Source: Aspidapion aeneum
Taxonomy: Eukaryota; Arthropoda; Insecta; Coleoptera; Brentidae
NCBI GenBank assembly: GCA_963576565.1
Contig: OY755042.1
Location: 11,324,262-11,388,261, forward strand
Length of the DNA stretch: 64,000 bases
Direction: 5' to 3'
Shown here: piece by piece, positions 44,016-55,266 of the stretch
Position numbering within the stretch: position 1 is the stretch's first letter
How the letters are laid out: each line of letters opens with the position of its first letter
Program-made: the position numbers and the translations under genes
Notes under the pieces: model-generated
What the model was told of the DNA's origin: nothing
Databases searched by the model: none
The model's input: only the letters and a program-made list of their open reading frames with translations

Positions 44016-44023
44016 GTAAGGAC

Positions 44024-44370
44024 TAATAAATTTGCGAAGAACTAATTTTTTTTATTTTTGAACCCCATTTTTAATCGGACGAAAACCTTTGTACGAATAC
44101 TTCGTTCGAAAAATATTTTAAAGGCAGTAAGGAGTTTAGTGAATTTTGACCGACTAACAGGCTGTTTTTTGTGACTAGCTTAATTTCGAAAAAACGAACC
44201 ACTTTTGTCATTGCAAAAACCGTCATAAATGGGCGCAAACGGTGCTAACAAATTGCACAGATGTAAAAAATTTCCATAGACTTGAAAAAAATCCAATTTC
44301 TTTTTTGTGTTCAGCGCAAACACTCTCCCTAATAATAATTGAAATACGGTGCGATCAAGTATAGCGAACA
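44024..44370. other. Stretch without assignable feature
   Basis: No ORF or paired repeat. Confidence 0.35.
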
Positions 44371-44904
44371 GAAGTTTTTGTTTCTCTCATATTTTTTCGT
44401 GGGTAGCTTTTTTTTTACTCGATTAGCTTCGAAAACTTGTTTGATTTTTAAATTTATGGGTACTAAAATTCACGTTTTTTTAAATTAATTGGCTTTAAAA
44501 TTCCGCTGATTGACGCTTGCGTCTGATGACGGGTAAAAAGCTAATTAGCGTTGCTCTGACCTGAAAGAGATAAGATTGAGCTGTCGTAGGTCACGGATGG
44601 TTTTTGTTTCTTTGCAATAGTTTCTCTCGTATCTCGGTAGATGGCGATTCTTACGAGGGTTTTCTCACTTTAGACATAGGATTACAGACAAAACCGTCTA
44701 ATTAACTTCACAAGGGTGTCACATTGACCAAGCAGTGTTCTGAAGAGTGCGATAAGGACGATACAGTTAACTGTCAACATTTATTAGGTGTCTAATAGAT
44801 CTTGGACCCCCTTGAGGGTAAGCTTTCAAGCCACCCACGAAAAAATATGAGAGAAACAAAAACTTCTTTTTACCCGATTAGCCACGAAAACTTGTTTTAT
44901 TTTT
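44371..44904. mobile_element. Rearranged copy of the 10836 foldback family
   Basis: TTTTTGTTTCTCTCATATTT, GATTAGCTTCGAAAACTTG, GTTTCTCTCGTATCTCGGTA, GATGGCGATTCTTACG, AGTGTTCTGAAGAG and AAAATATGAGAGAAAC, then TTTACCCGATTAGCCACGAA all match blocks of 10836-11563, but one terminal block is inverted and the central part differs. Confidence 0.75.
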
Positions 44905-46020
44905 ACTAATTTTATCATTTTAATTTTCAAATTTAATCGAATTGAGACATTAAAATCCTAAGTTTAAGTAGATCTAAATGAAAGATACGAGTAGCCAATA
45001 ATTAATTCACTGACCACTGGTCTTTAACTACACGAGTACCGTCCGTTTTCTCTAAATTTCTCTCTTTTTACTAATGCATTAACTTTAAGAAGTATGGTGG
45101 CATATTTAAATTTAAACCAACGCTAAGATGACTAGATCTTTTGTTTTATCCTTAATTTTACCATGAAAAATATCCATTTTATCTTTGAGATTCAAAACAG
45201 AAAAATGAAGAAAAAATAGATAGGTTTACTTTTTTTTACCCACTTTTTCTAATTTTGATAAAATATTTTTTACTTATAGCCTCGGATGTATATTCGGGTT
45301 CATAAATATTATCGCAAAAATTTCAATAGACAACGCTTTTTAAAGAATTTATTGCCCATTTTGAAATAAATAGTAATTGAAAGGAAACGGTACTGGGCGT
45401 GTTTATTGTTAATCTATCTTGTTTCTTATGCCTCGGCAGTCTTTCTAAAGTTGCGTTGATGATGATGACGCAAGTCGTAATATTTTAAAGATGGCTTCCT
45501 TTGCTTGATTTTTTTTAATATAATATTTCTTGCCTTATTCACTTACACTTTTGTGACTGACATTAAATAAAAATATTTCCTAATCATAAATATATTACAA
45601 ATTTATGTAGTGTTGGTAAAAAACAACGGTAAAACTGTCACTGTATCTGGATGAAAAGCTGCTGACTGTAGGTTGACAAAAAAAAAACGTACAGCCCAGA
45701 TTACTAATAAAAACAACTCAAGATATGCTGTTTTTCTGAATTTTTTTGTTGCTGTCTTTATGCATATGATAAATAAAGAGGTTGGAAACTTCACAAAAGT
45801 GTAACTGCCTATGGCAAGGACATAAGAGATGCATTGTTCTCAAAATAGTTTAAATTTGTCTTTCTAAAGAATTGATAGTTGCGACAAAACTAAGCACAAG
45901 TCTGTTGCTCTTACATGACCTTGACAAAGCTTTTTGAATTTGAAAAATTACCCACTTAAAATGACATGTTCTGACAAAGTTGCGTGCTACTTCTATACTC
46001 TGTTAGTGTAACTTACCAAA
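44905..46020. other. AT-rich stretch, no gene recognised
   Basis: Only short frames without motifs. Confidence 0.35.
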
Positions 46021-46260
46021 GACGGGGGACTAAATACATTGTTTTTTGAGATATGTTGAAGGCCGAACATTCCTGATATTTTTACCAAAAAAAATTGGGG
46101 GGGGGGGGGTCATAGGATTCGGTTTCGAGCTATACTTATTTAAATGCGCGCCACTGAAATATGGACAAATATGACCTTTTTTAGTTTTTTTGTAATAATT
46201 TATATATAACAAATCCCAGTTATTATTCCTGTATTTCTATTATTCATAATTTGAGCCACT
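46021..46260 (-). repeat. CAGTGGCGCGCATTTAAATA module, inverted copy
   Basis: It holds ATATGTTGAAGGCC, a 13-G run, CGAGCTATACTTATTTAAAT and GCGCGCCACTG, then TTTGAGCCACTCTGTAG. This is the inverse of the module at 47766-47945, and more distantly of 47300-47480. Confidence 0.75.
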
Positions 46261-46285
46261 CTGTAGATATGTGACGAAAACTATA

Positions 46286-47198
46286 TGGATGATTCTACCA
46301 AAAGTGGGCTATATGGATATCATTTTTGGTCATTGCCTTTAAATAACAGTACAGCACAGTAAATAATTTTGTTTTTTTAAATTTATGTAACTAATTAGGT
46401 GTAAGATAAGAAACATTTATTTTCCCGAATTTTAGGAATTATTGCATAAAAATTACAGAGGGATGAGTACCAGAGGAATGAGTTTTTTAATGGTTTTCCA
46501 ATTTAAAATCAAAATCTATTTAGACTACTTAACTTAAGTTTTATATAAACAAAGTTCCTATATTTATAATTTTAAAACAATCATCAAAAAAAATATACTA
46601 TTGATATCAGTCGAATATTTACTTACCAGAGGAATGATAATTAAAGCGTTCCTTTTGGATTTCTCTGAAAAAAACTAATTTTCTGCCGAAAATAAAAAGA
46701 TCTATAACTTAAACCAAACTAAAGTTGACATTATCTGTCACAACTTGTCACCCTCACAAGTAAATTAGATATCCAGAGCCGTCTCATCTCTAGAAATTAA
46801 CCGGTGGTATTCACAAATATTGTGTTATTAAAAATGGAGCACGTTTAAAATTGTAAAATTTTCCGGAAAAAATGTAAATTCGGATTTTTAAAAAATATGA
46901 CTGCAAACTTAAGTTTTCTCAATTTTTTGATAAATAGTTAAGACTTGGTTAAATATTATTTATAAGGATATTTTTTTCAATCTGAGTTTTTAATATTTGG
47001 TTTGGGACTACACCAGAGGAATGAGGTATTTGCTTTGTAATAAAAAAAATTATAAACTTGCAATTTTTTTTATACATTAAACTCAAATGCTCCAACATTT
47101 CGTTTTAAATCTTATAACTAAAACTATGCTTCATTTGCAGTCTGCGTTTAAAAAATATGCATTTCCACTCCACAGCACCATTTTTGTAGAATCATCCA
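46286..47198 (+). mobile_element. TGGATGATTCTAC element, copy 2 (complete)
   Basis: The ends TGGATGATTCTACCAAAA and TTTTTGTAGAATCATCCA are inverted (one mismatch), and TA flanks both sides, so a Tc1/mariner-type non-autonomous element is likely. The 913-bp interior is closely similar to 40378-41285 along its whole length, including CAGAGGAATGA motifs. No coding sequence. Confidence 0.88.
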
Positions 47199-47299
47199 TA
47201 TGTCAAAAATTGAGAACATACTTAAAAAGACTCTTTTTTTTAACAAAATAAATTTAATATTGGTTTATTTTATTTCTCTTTGGCGAGAAGTTATAACAA

Positions 47300-47480
47300 A
47301 AAAACTACAAAAACTCACATTTTTCCATAATCCAGTGGCGCGCATTTAAATAATTATAGCTCGAAAACGAAACCGATGAAACCCCAATTTTTTTGAGACA
47401 AGTATAGGACGGTTTGGGCTCCAACATATCTTAAATTCACCTCATTTGACAAGTCCCGGTAAACACTATTCCGTAGAAAA
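47300..47480 (+). repeat. CAGTGGCGCGCATTTAAATA module, copy 2
   Basis: AAAAAAACTACAAAAACTCA, CAGTGGCGCGCATTTAAATA, ATAGCTCGAAAACGAA, CCAACATATCTTAAATTCA and AAGTCCCGGTAAACA. It is collinear with 47766-47945. Confidence 0.75.
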
Positions 47481-47765
47481 TTAGTAAACATGTCATGCGT
47501 TGAATTATTTCTTTTTTAAATACCCTGTAAGCTTATCACCATACCTATTATGCAATCATTACTCTAGAATAGTTAAAACGACTCACATGAAAGCAAGTAA
47601 AGTTAATTTTGACTATGCATTTTTAGTTTCCTTTTTATATTTAATAAATCTCAGGCATTTTCCCTGTATTTTTTTAAAATTATTTTGAGCCACTCTAAAA
47701 GGACTCTCTTGTGAATAAAATAAGACTAACATCAGTTTTTTATTTTTATTTGGCGATAAGTTATT

Positions 47766-47945
47766 ACAAAAGAACTACAAAAGGTCATATTTCAGTGGCG
47801 CGCATTTAAATAAGTATAGCTCGAAAACGAATCATATGACCCCCCCAATTTTTTTTGGTAAAAATATCAGGAAGGTTTGGCCTTCAACATATCTCAAATT
47901 CAGCTCATCTGACGCATCCCGGTAAACAATGTATTTAGTGCCTCC
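47766..47945 (+). repeat. CAGTGGCGCGCATTTAAATA module, copy 3
   Basis: CAGTGGCGCGCATTTAAATA, GTATAGCTCGAAAACGAA, TTCAACATATCTCAAATTCA and GCATCCCGGTAAACAATG. Direct copy of 47300-47480 and inverse of 46021-46260. Confidence 0.75.
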
Positions 47946-49220
47946 TCCTTGCCTCCTCCTTTGGAACAAACAAGAAAGTCAGATCTAATAGTTTTTATAA
48001 CAAAAATATCAACATATTATCAGATTTTATTTTTGCCAATTTTGGATTGTTTATTTTCTAATTGCTAGAGGTGTCCTCGATATAAATACAGCGGTTGAGA
48101 CCATACTGTTAGAGAACCATCCATCAGGTTCACTGTAAGTAGTGCAATGGTAATCACCGATGTGCAAAATTTCACTTTTTGTTTAACGGTTCGTATCATG
48201 CATTTTTACAGCATAGTGAGTACGCATATTATGTTTTATGCATTTCATTCTTCCTTCTTCGCTTTAGAAGTTAATGGTATGTTTGTAAATGTACACAAGG
48301 TGATTTTTAATAAATGCAGACTTACAATATTTATCGTAAAAAACAAAATATCTGATCGGGTGGGCCAAAAAAACGAAATGTTTTTTGTTATATCTTTGAA
48401 ACTATTCTACCAATTTTAATGGAATATACTGCATTTGCAGAGAATTGATCAGACGTTTGACCCTTTAAAGGGGCTTTTTTATTCTTATTAAAATCGGTTT
48501 AGCGTTCTCCATAAATTAGTTTTTATTTCAACCATTGTTTTACAGATAATACGAATTGTTTTTCAATTCTGCTCAATTATTTAATTCTAAGCAGATTTTA
48601 ATGAAACAGAAAGCGTTATGGTGAGGATCTATTGCTTTTTAAAGGCACTATTGTCAAACTTGACCCTTTAAAGGGGCTCGTTTATTCTTATGTTTCGAGA
48701 AGCTTTTATTTTTTTTGCATTAATATAAATGCCCTGTCTCTGCCACGCATAACGAATCATTGAGATCGGTTCAGTCGTTCCCGAAATATTAATTTTTGTT
48801 TCAACCCTTGTTTTGCAGAATTTACGATTGCCTTAACCAATTCTGTGCAATTTGGGTATTATATCCAATGTCAGCACACAGGGCCTCTAAATTTTATTTA
48901 CATTCTATCATTCAAACAGGAAAACATTTGAAACTTGACAAACCTTAATTATACCTACTGGGGTTTTTTTCTAATTTATTTTGAAGTAACAGAAAATAGT
49001 TATGTTTTTATTCTTTATCCTATAACCCACGAAAAAACACCAGTATGAATCCAGAGGGACACGAAATTACTGAGTTAATTATACTGTTGTGACCATGAAA
49101 AATGTCGCATATGTATACAGTGTTGATCAAAATAATAAGAGTGGCCTAAAACTGTAAGAATTTTTTTGATCCTGCTCCAACAATGAAAAAGTCAATGGTA
49201 TATTTAAAATCTTTAATCTA
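47946..49220. other. Stretch with a TATA-like site but no supported gene
   Basis: GATATAAATACAGCGG at about 48078-48093 looks like a strong TATA box, and CACTGTAAGTAGTG at 48130-48144 resembles a 5' splice site. The downstream frame 48147-48419 has no recognised domain. Two related blocks with GACCCTTTAAAGGGGC (near 48458 and 48660) and ATCGGTTYAG-type sequence show an old internal repeat. Confidence 0.3.
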
Positions 49221-49224
49221 TTCG

Positions 49225-49293
49225 TACTAGCAGTCCCTGAATATTACGTACCAGACGAATTTATTTCAGCGCCATCTGCACCTCAATATGGTA
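49225..49293 (-). mobile_element. Fragment of the 59880-60135 MITE
   Basis: GTCCCTGAATATTACGTACC, GCGCCATCTGCACCTCAATA and TGGTAAAGCT match 60030-60098. Matching right-end sequence (TTTACTCAATGCC) reappears at 50016-50029, beyond the Jockey LINE. Confidence 0.65.
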
Positions 49294-49429
49294 AAGCTCT
49301 ACTACTACTAAAATACTAATGCTTGTGCATGATAGGTATGTACCTCTTTCATTTTTAGTCTGTACTTTTCCATGTGGATTTACCTAAGCTTCAAAAACCT
49401 CAATTTGGCGCCCTTGTGGCGCAACTTTG

Positions 49430-50022
49430 TTAGACATCCAGGGGCCTTTTGTAGGTCCCTGGCCTGTCTCCGGGCCGGTACAGGAACGCATCCTGTACCA
49501 CGGGGTTTTGATGCTCCTGGATCGTTTCTGAGATATCCTCCATGTTGAGCTCCCTCTTGATTTGTACGTTACGCACAAACCAAGGGACCCCCGCTATTTG
49601 TCTTACGACTCTATTTTGAAAGCTTTGTAGCCTTCCCATTTGTGTTTTGCATACCTTATTCCAGCATGGGGCTGCATACGTTAGTATCGGGCGAACGACT
49701 TGCCTCCATATTTGTAATTTTACTCTCCGGTGTAGAGTGCTCCTGGCATTTAACAAGGGGTATAGCCTACTGTGGGCTCCCCTTGCTTTTTGAAGTGCGT
49801 TTGATACCTGGTCGTTCCAGGTTAGTTTCTTGTCGAAAACTAACCCCAGGTATTTCACGTTCCTTCTTTGCCAGGGTATCCTTCGACCACCCAGAGCAAG
49901 CTCTGTTCGCGGATTGCCCCTTTTCCGTGTAAAGACAATCGCTTGAGTCTTGTCTGGGTTGATCTTAATTTTCCACCTTTTAGCCCAGTGGCTCCTCTGG
50001 CTCTCCCATAGGTTGTTTACTC
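49430..50022 (-). pseudogene. Jockey-like LINE ORF2, C-terminal part
   Basis: Minus strand, open for most of its length: WAKRWKIKINPDKTQAIVFT, ALGGRRIPWQRRNVKYLGLV, FDKKLTWNDQ, LLNARSTLHRRVKLQIWRQV, VRPILTYAAPCWN, LQSFQNRVVRQIAGVPWFVR and ELNMEDISETIQEH. This is the segment after the RT active site in Jockey-clade elements, KYLGL-FDKKLTW being the most typical. It is a different subfamily from 5528-6101 and GC-richer than its surroundings. It is 5'-truncated and the tail beyond 49430 is not typical. MITE pieces flank it (49225-49293 and 50016-50029). Confidence 0.9.
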
Positions 50023-50297
50023 AATGCCCAGAGTAATGGCTTAGTAGGCATCTATTAATAAATCTGTGACTTTCCATACTAGTTGCTTAAAATTTGATAA
50101 TAATTCTGCGATTAATTTATAACATCATGAACTGGTTAATCTATTGAATTATTCACTACTCCGGCTCCTTTCTACCTTCCTAACACCCAAAAATGTGTTA
50201 TTTGAGAGTATTTCCACCTATCTTAGCAATATCGTCGTGACGTCTGGCCGTGTGTATATGTGTATGTCTGTTTTCAGGTAAAATAGTGTACAATACT

Positions 50298-50457
50298 CAG
50301 GAGCGGATCTAGGAACTTAAATTAAGGGGGAAATATCATATTAAATATTGCATAAAACAATTTTGCATAGGGACCAGGACCTGTACTCTGTGTATCAAAA
50401 CTAAATATAATTTGGGAGGGGAAATTGTCCCTTTTTCCCCTCCCGTAGATCCGCGCC
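50298..50457. mobile_element. hAT-like MITE with GCGGATCTA ends
   Basis: CAGGAGCGGATCTAGG at the left and CCCGTAGATCCGCGCC at the right are inverted around a ~130-bp interior with G/C runs. No clear 8-bp duplication. Confidence 0.65.
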
Positions 50458-53400
50458 AAAAATACAGTAAAGAGCTCATTAGATTTTGGTCAAATTGCAT
50501 TAATGCTAATGAATTTTTTGACAGTTTAGAAATTGAAAATATACTAACTTTTATCTATACGCGGTTTCGTTTATTCCGCGTTATACTATTAACGATATTA
50601 CTATCAAAATTAAATACCGAAAAGTAAAAAGTTTAATCTCCCAACGGATATGCTTATTCTTATAATTTAGCTATTCAAAATTTAAAGAGAAAACGCGGCT
50701 TTCATCCTCGGAATCATTACGCCTGGGGGTTTAGAAGAAATTTTTTATTTATCTTTTTGTTTACTTTTTTATTGCTTTTATTTTTAAATCTCTATTTGTT
50801 TTACTACCTTTTAGGTAACTTGTCAATCGTAGATTGTCCAAAGTATTCCAGATTTCTTGTTTTGACAGTTGTTTTGATTTTGAATTACTTTCTACTCTTC
50901 TAAAGGCTTCTTGGGTTGTTATTTAATCAATATATCAATATAAAATGATTAAAAAGCATTTTCAAAGCCACATATCAATTCTCAAAATATGCTGGAGTAA
51001 GACGAGTAAGTATATGGTATGGAAGCACAATAAGCATTCTACAAGGGTTTTGGGTAGTGGCCAACATTTTCAATGAATCAGACTCTGGCTCTAGTGTAAT
51101 AAAATTTTACTTGCGGCAGGAGCTCAAAAGAAACAGTCGCATAGAAAAGCAGGAAGTGCTGTATTCTATAAAAAAAACATTTTTTTTCTACCAGAACACG
51201 TTCTTATTCAAGAAACTATAAGAAGCTTAGCCCCAAATGTATAAAACTTATTGAATACTTAATAAACGAAGACATGACACAGGGCTCCGGTTGAAAAGAG
51301 CCATTTTCAAAACGGCGAATAAACCTAATTTATACTTTTATCATGCAGAACTTGGTTTTACGGACGGCTCTGAAATGTTAATCATATTCTTGACCCAAGC
51401 CTGTTACACATCGTCGACAATTTATTGTCTAGAACGTAGTATAAATAATTTTTTTTTAAAAAGTTTTATTTTCCAGAAAATTAAAAAAATAACTTTTCAT
51501 TACATTTGCCATTTGACCATTTCTGTAAACAACCCCAATTTATGGACGTCATTGTTACGTTGGTTGTAAATTTATTCACACGAAGTGATACTTCGTGGAA
51601 AAGAAATTTTCTTTTCTTAATAATGTGTATTTTCCTCAAGAGCTTAGTTTTTACTCCTCAAGAGCTTAGTTTTTACGAAAATTGCAAAAAATAGGGACGT
51701 TACTGAAATGTGAGCCGTAATCTTCAGCAAATTATGTTATGCCTCATCGGAAAGTAAATTTTATCGTCTAATCAAAGCGTATTAAAATATTTTTTAGGGA
51801 GCTGTGTTTTGAAGAAAATTGTTGAAAAACGTCTAAATTCAATAGATTTTCGACAATTTCTAAATCACAATCACTACTGGAAGCCACTGGGCAGTTGGTG
51901 ATATACTTACACCCAAGTTATACATCGTTAAAAAGAAAATTTTATCCTTTTAATAAAGTCTTGTACACATGTTTTCTTAAAATGCTTAATTTTTCAGAAA
52001 ATTACAAAAAAGCATGTAATAGTTTTTGTGATATTTTAACCTTTCCCACTTTAAGAACGTTACTGAAGTGTTACTCACAATCTGGATTGCACCAATACAT
52101 ATTTTAATTAAAAATTTTATTGTTTTATTAAATCAGCATTTTGGGGACACTTAAGGGTACATACCTCCTCAAGGGTAGCACCTAGGTAGCTCGAAGATAT
52201 CTCGTTTAATAAGTCTTGTAATAAGCATTCAGTCCCCTTTACATATTCTCTCAAAAAAAGTACTTTCTGAGTAAAATACTATTAAAGGAAGAGAATATCA
52301 AAAATCCAAGATGGCGGCGTCATCTTGACAATGTTTCTGAAGGAAAAGGGGTGGCGGCTTTTGTTATTTTTAATGGTATCCTAAGGGCTATTGATTCGGA
52401 CTAGTCTTGGTTTTATGTTTACAGAAATGATTTATTTAAAAAGAAATTTATCCCTACTCGGGCGTCATCTTGAATATTTCAAAATGCTCAAGGGTGTCAG
52501 AGTGGCATCAACCGGATCCTTAAAGTAGAGCTCTTGGCCTACCAAAATCAGCAATATAATTTCCTATTTACCTCAAATCCAATCTCTTTGAAAATCTTCA
52601 TGACTATTATACATATTTTTGCCCTAGGACAATGCATTAAAATTACTTCTGGCAGAATCATGGCAAAAAAATTTATCTTAAAATATATTTTTAAAGATAC
52701 AAATAAAACTAGTGAGCTTCAAAATTTAAAAAAAATAAACCGTAAAATTGGACAATAATATTGTCGGGTACAATTTTATTTTAAATCGAACCCTTAAACG
52801 AGGGTACCGTAGGATCTCTCTTGTGTATTAAAATAAAGATAAAACACTGTTAAAAACGTTACAACCTTTATTGAACACAAAATAAATTCTGTTGCGTTTT
52901 ACAAATTGTTACAAGACTTTTATCATTAACTATAAGAAAAACAAGACCCAAAATAATAAAATAAAGACTTTGACTTACCAAAATAACAAACTGCAAAATG
53001 TATTTCAAATCTTATCTTTCTTTACTGACTGAGGTTTTAGTTTAAATTCAGCAAAACTCAGAATGTTACTACTGACTTGTCTTCTCAAAGTTTGGGTTTT
53101 TATTAAAGGTAGGTTGGACCTTAGTAATCCATTATCCCCCCTTTGAAGAGCTTGGAGGAACCAAGTCAGTGGCGTTGCTGATAATCCACACTTTCTTATC
53201 TCATAGTTTTTCCATAGTCAATCACGTTGAAGGGAAAACAAACTATTTACTTGAGGTTTCCTATCGCTTAACCATAACAACTCCCACTTTTAAGTTTTCA
53301 GTAGTTTTACTCGCATCAAACACCTGCTGTGTGGTAGGCGGAACAACTTTCTTATCTCTGCAAAACCATGTTTTGCGCTTTTCGTTTTTCTAAGCTGGTT

Positions 53401-54050
53401 TCGTACAGTGACACAGTCAAGGGTAATTTGCATTCCTGACAATATTATAACCTAGTGCGTTATGCAAGGCAAAACCCCCGATGGTTCCTTTTCTTGTATC
53501 TGATTGACAATTGGTCTCCAAAGTAAATACAAATAAAAATAAACCGAGAGCACACTGGATGAAATGGGGAGAGTGTAGTTACTATGGTCAAAGTCTCCCC
53601 GTGGTTAGCCACTACAAGTATAATTTTGCTGTCTAAATATAGTTTAAAATATTTTTCTTTTACAGTCACATAACCTCGATACTTTTATTAAAATAAAGTT
53701 AATGTGATGAATTATAAACTTAAATATTAGCACGTAAAAATCGTAAAATTAAAAAAAAAATCAACACTAGACGACTCGTATGCGGTATAACGCCAGCGCA
53801 AGAATGATACAAACCTACACGAGGACAACCGAAAATCTCTGCCAAATACCGAGAAAAAACGACTGTCCATAGTCTCCCCGTGTCCAACCTCACCCCACCC
53901 TCCCCTATATATATGAGTACACCCCTAGAGTTTTAAATGTGACATAAATCCCACATTATAAGATAGCGTTTAAAAATAAATTTTATTTGCTACAATAAAG
54001 GATTTGCACTTTCCCCAAAAAGTGTACCTTTTGAGAAAATTTTATAAACC
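50458..54050. other. 3.6-kb AT-rich stretch with no recognisable gene
   Basis: Many short frames (50412, 51291, 51506, 51895, 52534, 53169, 53460 minus), none with a family motif or favourable composition. Local details are a CCTCAAGAGCTTAGTTTTTA tandem pair (51634 and 51657), weakly similar blocks at 51470-51720 and 51990-52110 (CAGAAAATTA, GTTACTGAARTGT), and a CTCCCCGTG motif at 53595 and 53873 that may belong to a decayed pogo-like element. Real small exons cannot be excluded by eye. Confidence 0.35.
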
Positions 54051-54052
54051 CT

Positions 54053-54286
54053 GAGTTCCATCTGCAGAAACCATCAAAAGTACCAGATTTTGATTATACA
54101 ATTACAGAGTTTCAATGGGCCGCGGATAAAAGGACGAAAGTACAAAAGGTCGAAAGTACAAAAGATCGAAAAAATAAGGTCGAAAGCCAGTTCTATCTGC
54201 AGAAACCATCAAAAGTGCCAGATTTTGATGGTTTCTGCAGCCAATTTAGATAATATTAGTTGGTTATACAATTACAGAGTTTCAAT
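54053..54286. repeat. Tandem duplication carrying the left end of the next element
   Basis: ATCTGCAGAAACCATCAAAA, then CCAGATTTTGAT, TATACAATTACAGAG, TTTCAATGGGC and a GCGGATAAAAGG start occur twice (54060-54180 and 54198-54300). The first copy holds a truncated element end with three GTACAAAAG units. Confidence 0.75.
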
Positions 54287-54296
54287 GGGCGGCGGA

Positions 54297-54505
54297 TAAA
54301 AGGTCAAAAGTACAAAAGGTCGAAAAAATAAGGTAGAAAATACAAAAGGTCGAAAGTACAAAAGGTCGAAAGTACAAAAGATCGAAAAACAAAAGGTCGA
54401 AAGTACAAAAGGTCGAAAGTACAAAAGGTCGAAAGTACAAAAGGTCGAAAGTACAAAAGAACGAAAGTACAAAATATCGAAAGTACAAAAGGTCGAAAAA
54501 AATCG
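54297..54505 (+). repeat. Left (GTACAAAAGGTCGAAA)n minisatellite
   Basis: About 13 units of about 16 bp, with variants GATCGAAA, GAACGAAA, TATCGAAA and a shorter AAAATAAGGTAGAA. It forms the left subterminal array of the 54287-55257 element. Confidence 0.92.
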
Positions 54506-55105
54506 ACAATACAAAATATTAAACATACCAATTACCGTATCAAGTCAAATTGAGCTGTCCAGTCAAGGTGGACCCAGGGCCGAGAATAGGTTAGGTTACT
54601 GACCCGATTAAGTTAGGATATCCCGATTACGTTAGGATATCAAAAAAAAAACTTTCCTGTCGAAATCAGGGTAGTTTTTTTTTGTAAACAAACCTCAGGT
54701 TGGGTTAGTAACCTAACCGGGTTAACTATGAAATATCCTCGACCTCTGGACTACTTCGGTTGGGCAGGGCAATTGGACTTGGTTGGGTTTCAATCTTTTA
54801 TTTTCATACTTTCGACCTTTTTTATACCATTTTACCGTATCAAGTCGAACTGACCTGTCCAGTCGAGGTGGACCCAGGGCCAGGAATAGGTTAGGTTACT
54901 ATCCCAACCTGACCCGGTTAGGTTAGTATATCAAAAAAAAACTTTCCTGACGAAATCAAGGTAGTTTTTTTTTTGTAAACAAACCTAACCTGGTGAGGTT
55001 GAGTTAGTAACCTAACCGGGTTAACTATGAACTATCCTCGACCTCTGGACTACCTCGGCTGGGCAAGGCAATTGGACTTGGTTAGGTTTCAATCTTTTAT
55101 TTTCA

Positions 55106-55250
55106 TACTTTCGACCTTTTGTACTTTTGACCTTTTGTACTTTCGACCTTTTGTACTTTCGACCTTTTATATTTTCGACCTTTTGTATTCTCGACCTTTT
55201 GTATTTTCGACCTTATTTTTTCGACCTTTTGTACTTTCGACCTTTTATCC
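55106..55250 (-). repeat. Right (GTACAAAAGGTCGAAA)n minisatellite, inverted
   Basis: About eight units read as TTTCGACCTTTTGTAC on the plus strand, with ATTTTC and ATTCTC variants. Mirror of the left array. Confidence 0.92.
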
Positions 55251-55266
55251 GCCGCCCAGTTTCAAT

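Larger units (their letters stand above)
54287..55257. mobile_element. Element with minisatellite terminal repeats and 9-bp duplication
   Basis: The ends GGGCGGCGGATAAAAGG and CCTTTTATCCGCCGCCC are exact inverted repeats flanked by AGTTTCAAT (54278-54286 and 55258-55266). Inside each end is an array of ~16-bp units GTACAAAAGGTCGAAA, about 13 on the left and 8 in inverse on the right, so the terminal inverted repeats are arrays. The centre is a ~300-bp direct duplication (54532-54830 and 54832-55120) containing AACCTAACC-type motifs. The 9-bp duplication and GGG start suggest a Mutator-like element. No transposase. Phe/Leu/Cys-rich frames are translated array. Confidence 0.88.

Noticed and set aside
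48147..48419. 90-codon ORF as a gene
   Set aside because: No domain and chance-like composition; mentioned only because of the nearby TATA-like site.
54118..54505. Possible CRISPR or telomere array
   Set aside because: 16-bp units have no spacers, do not match known insect telomere repeats, and lie within terminal inverted repeats.
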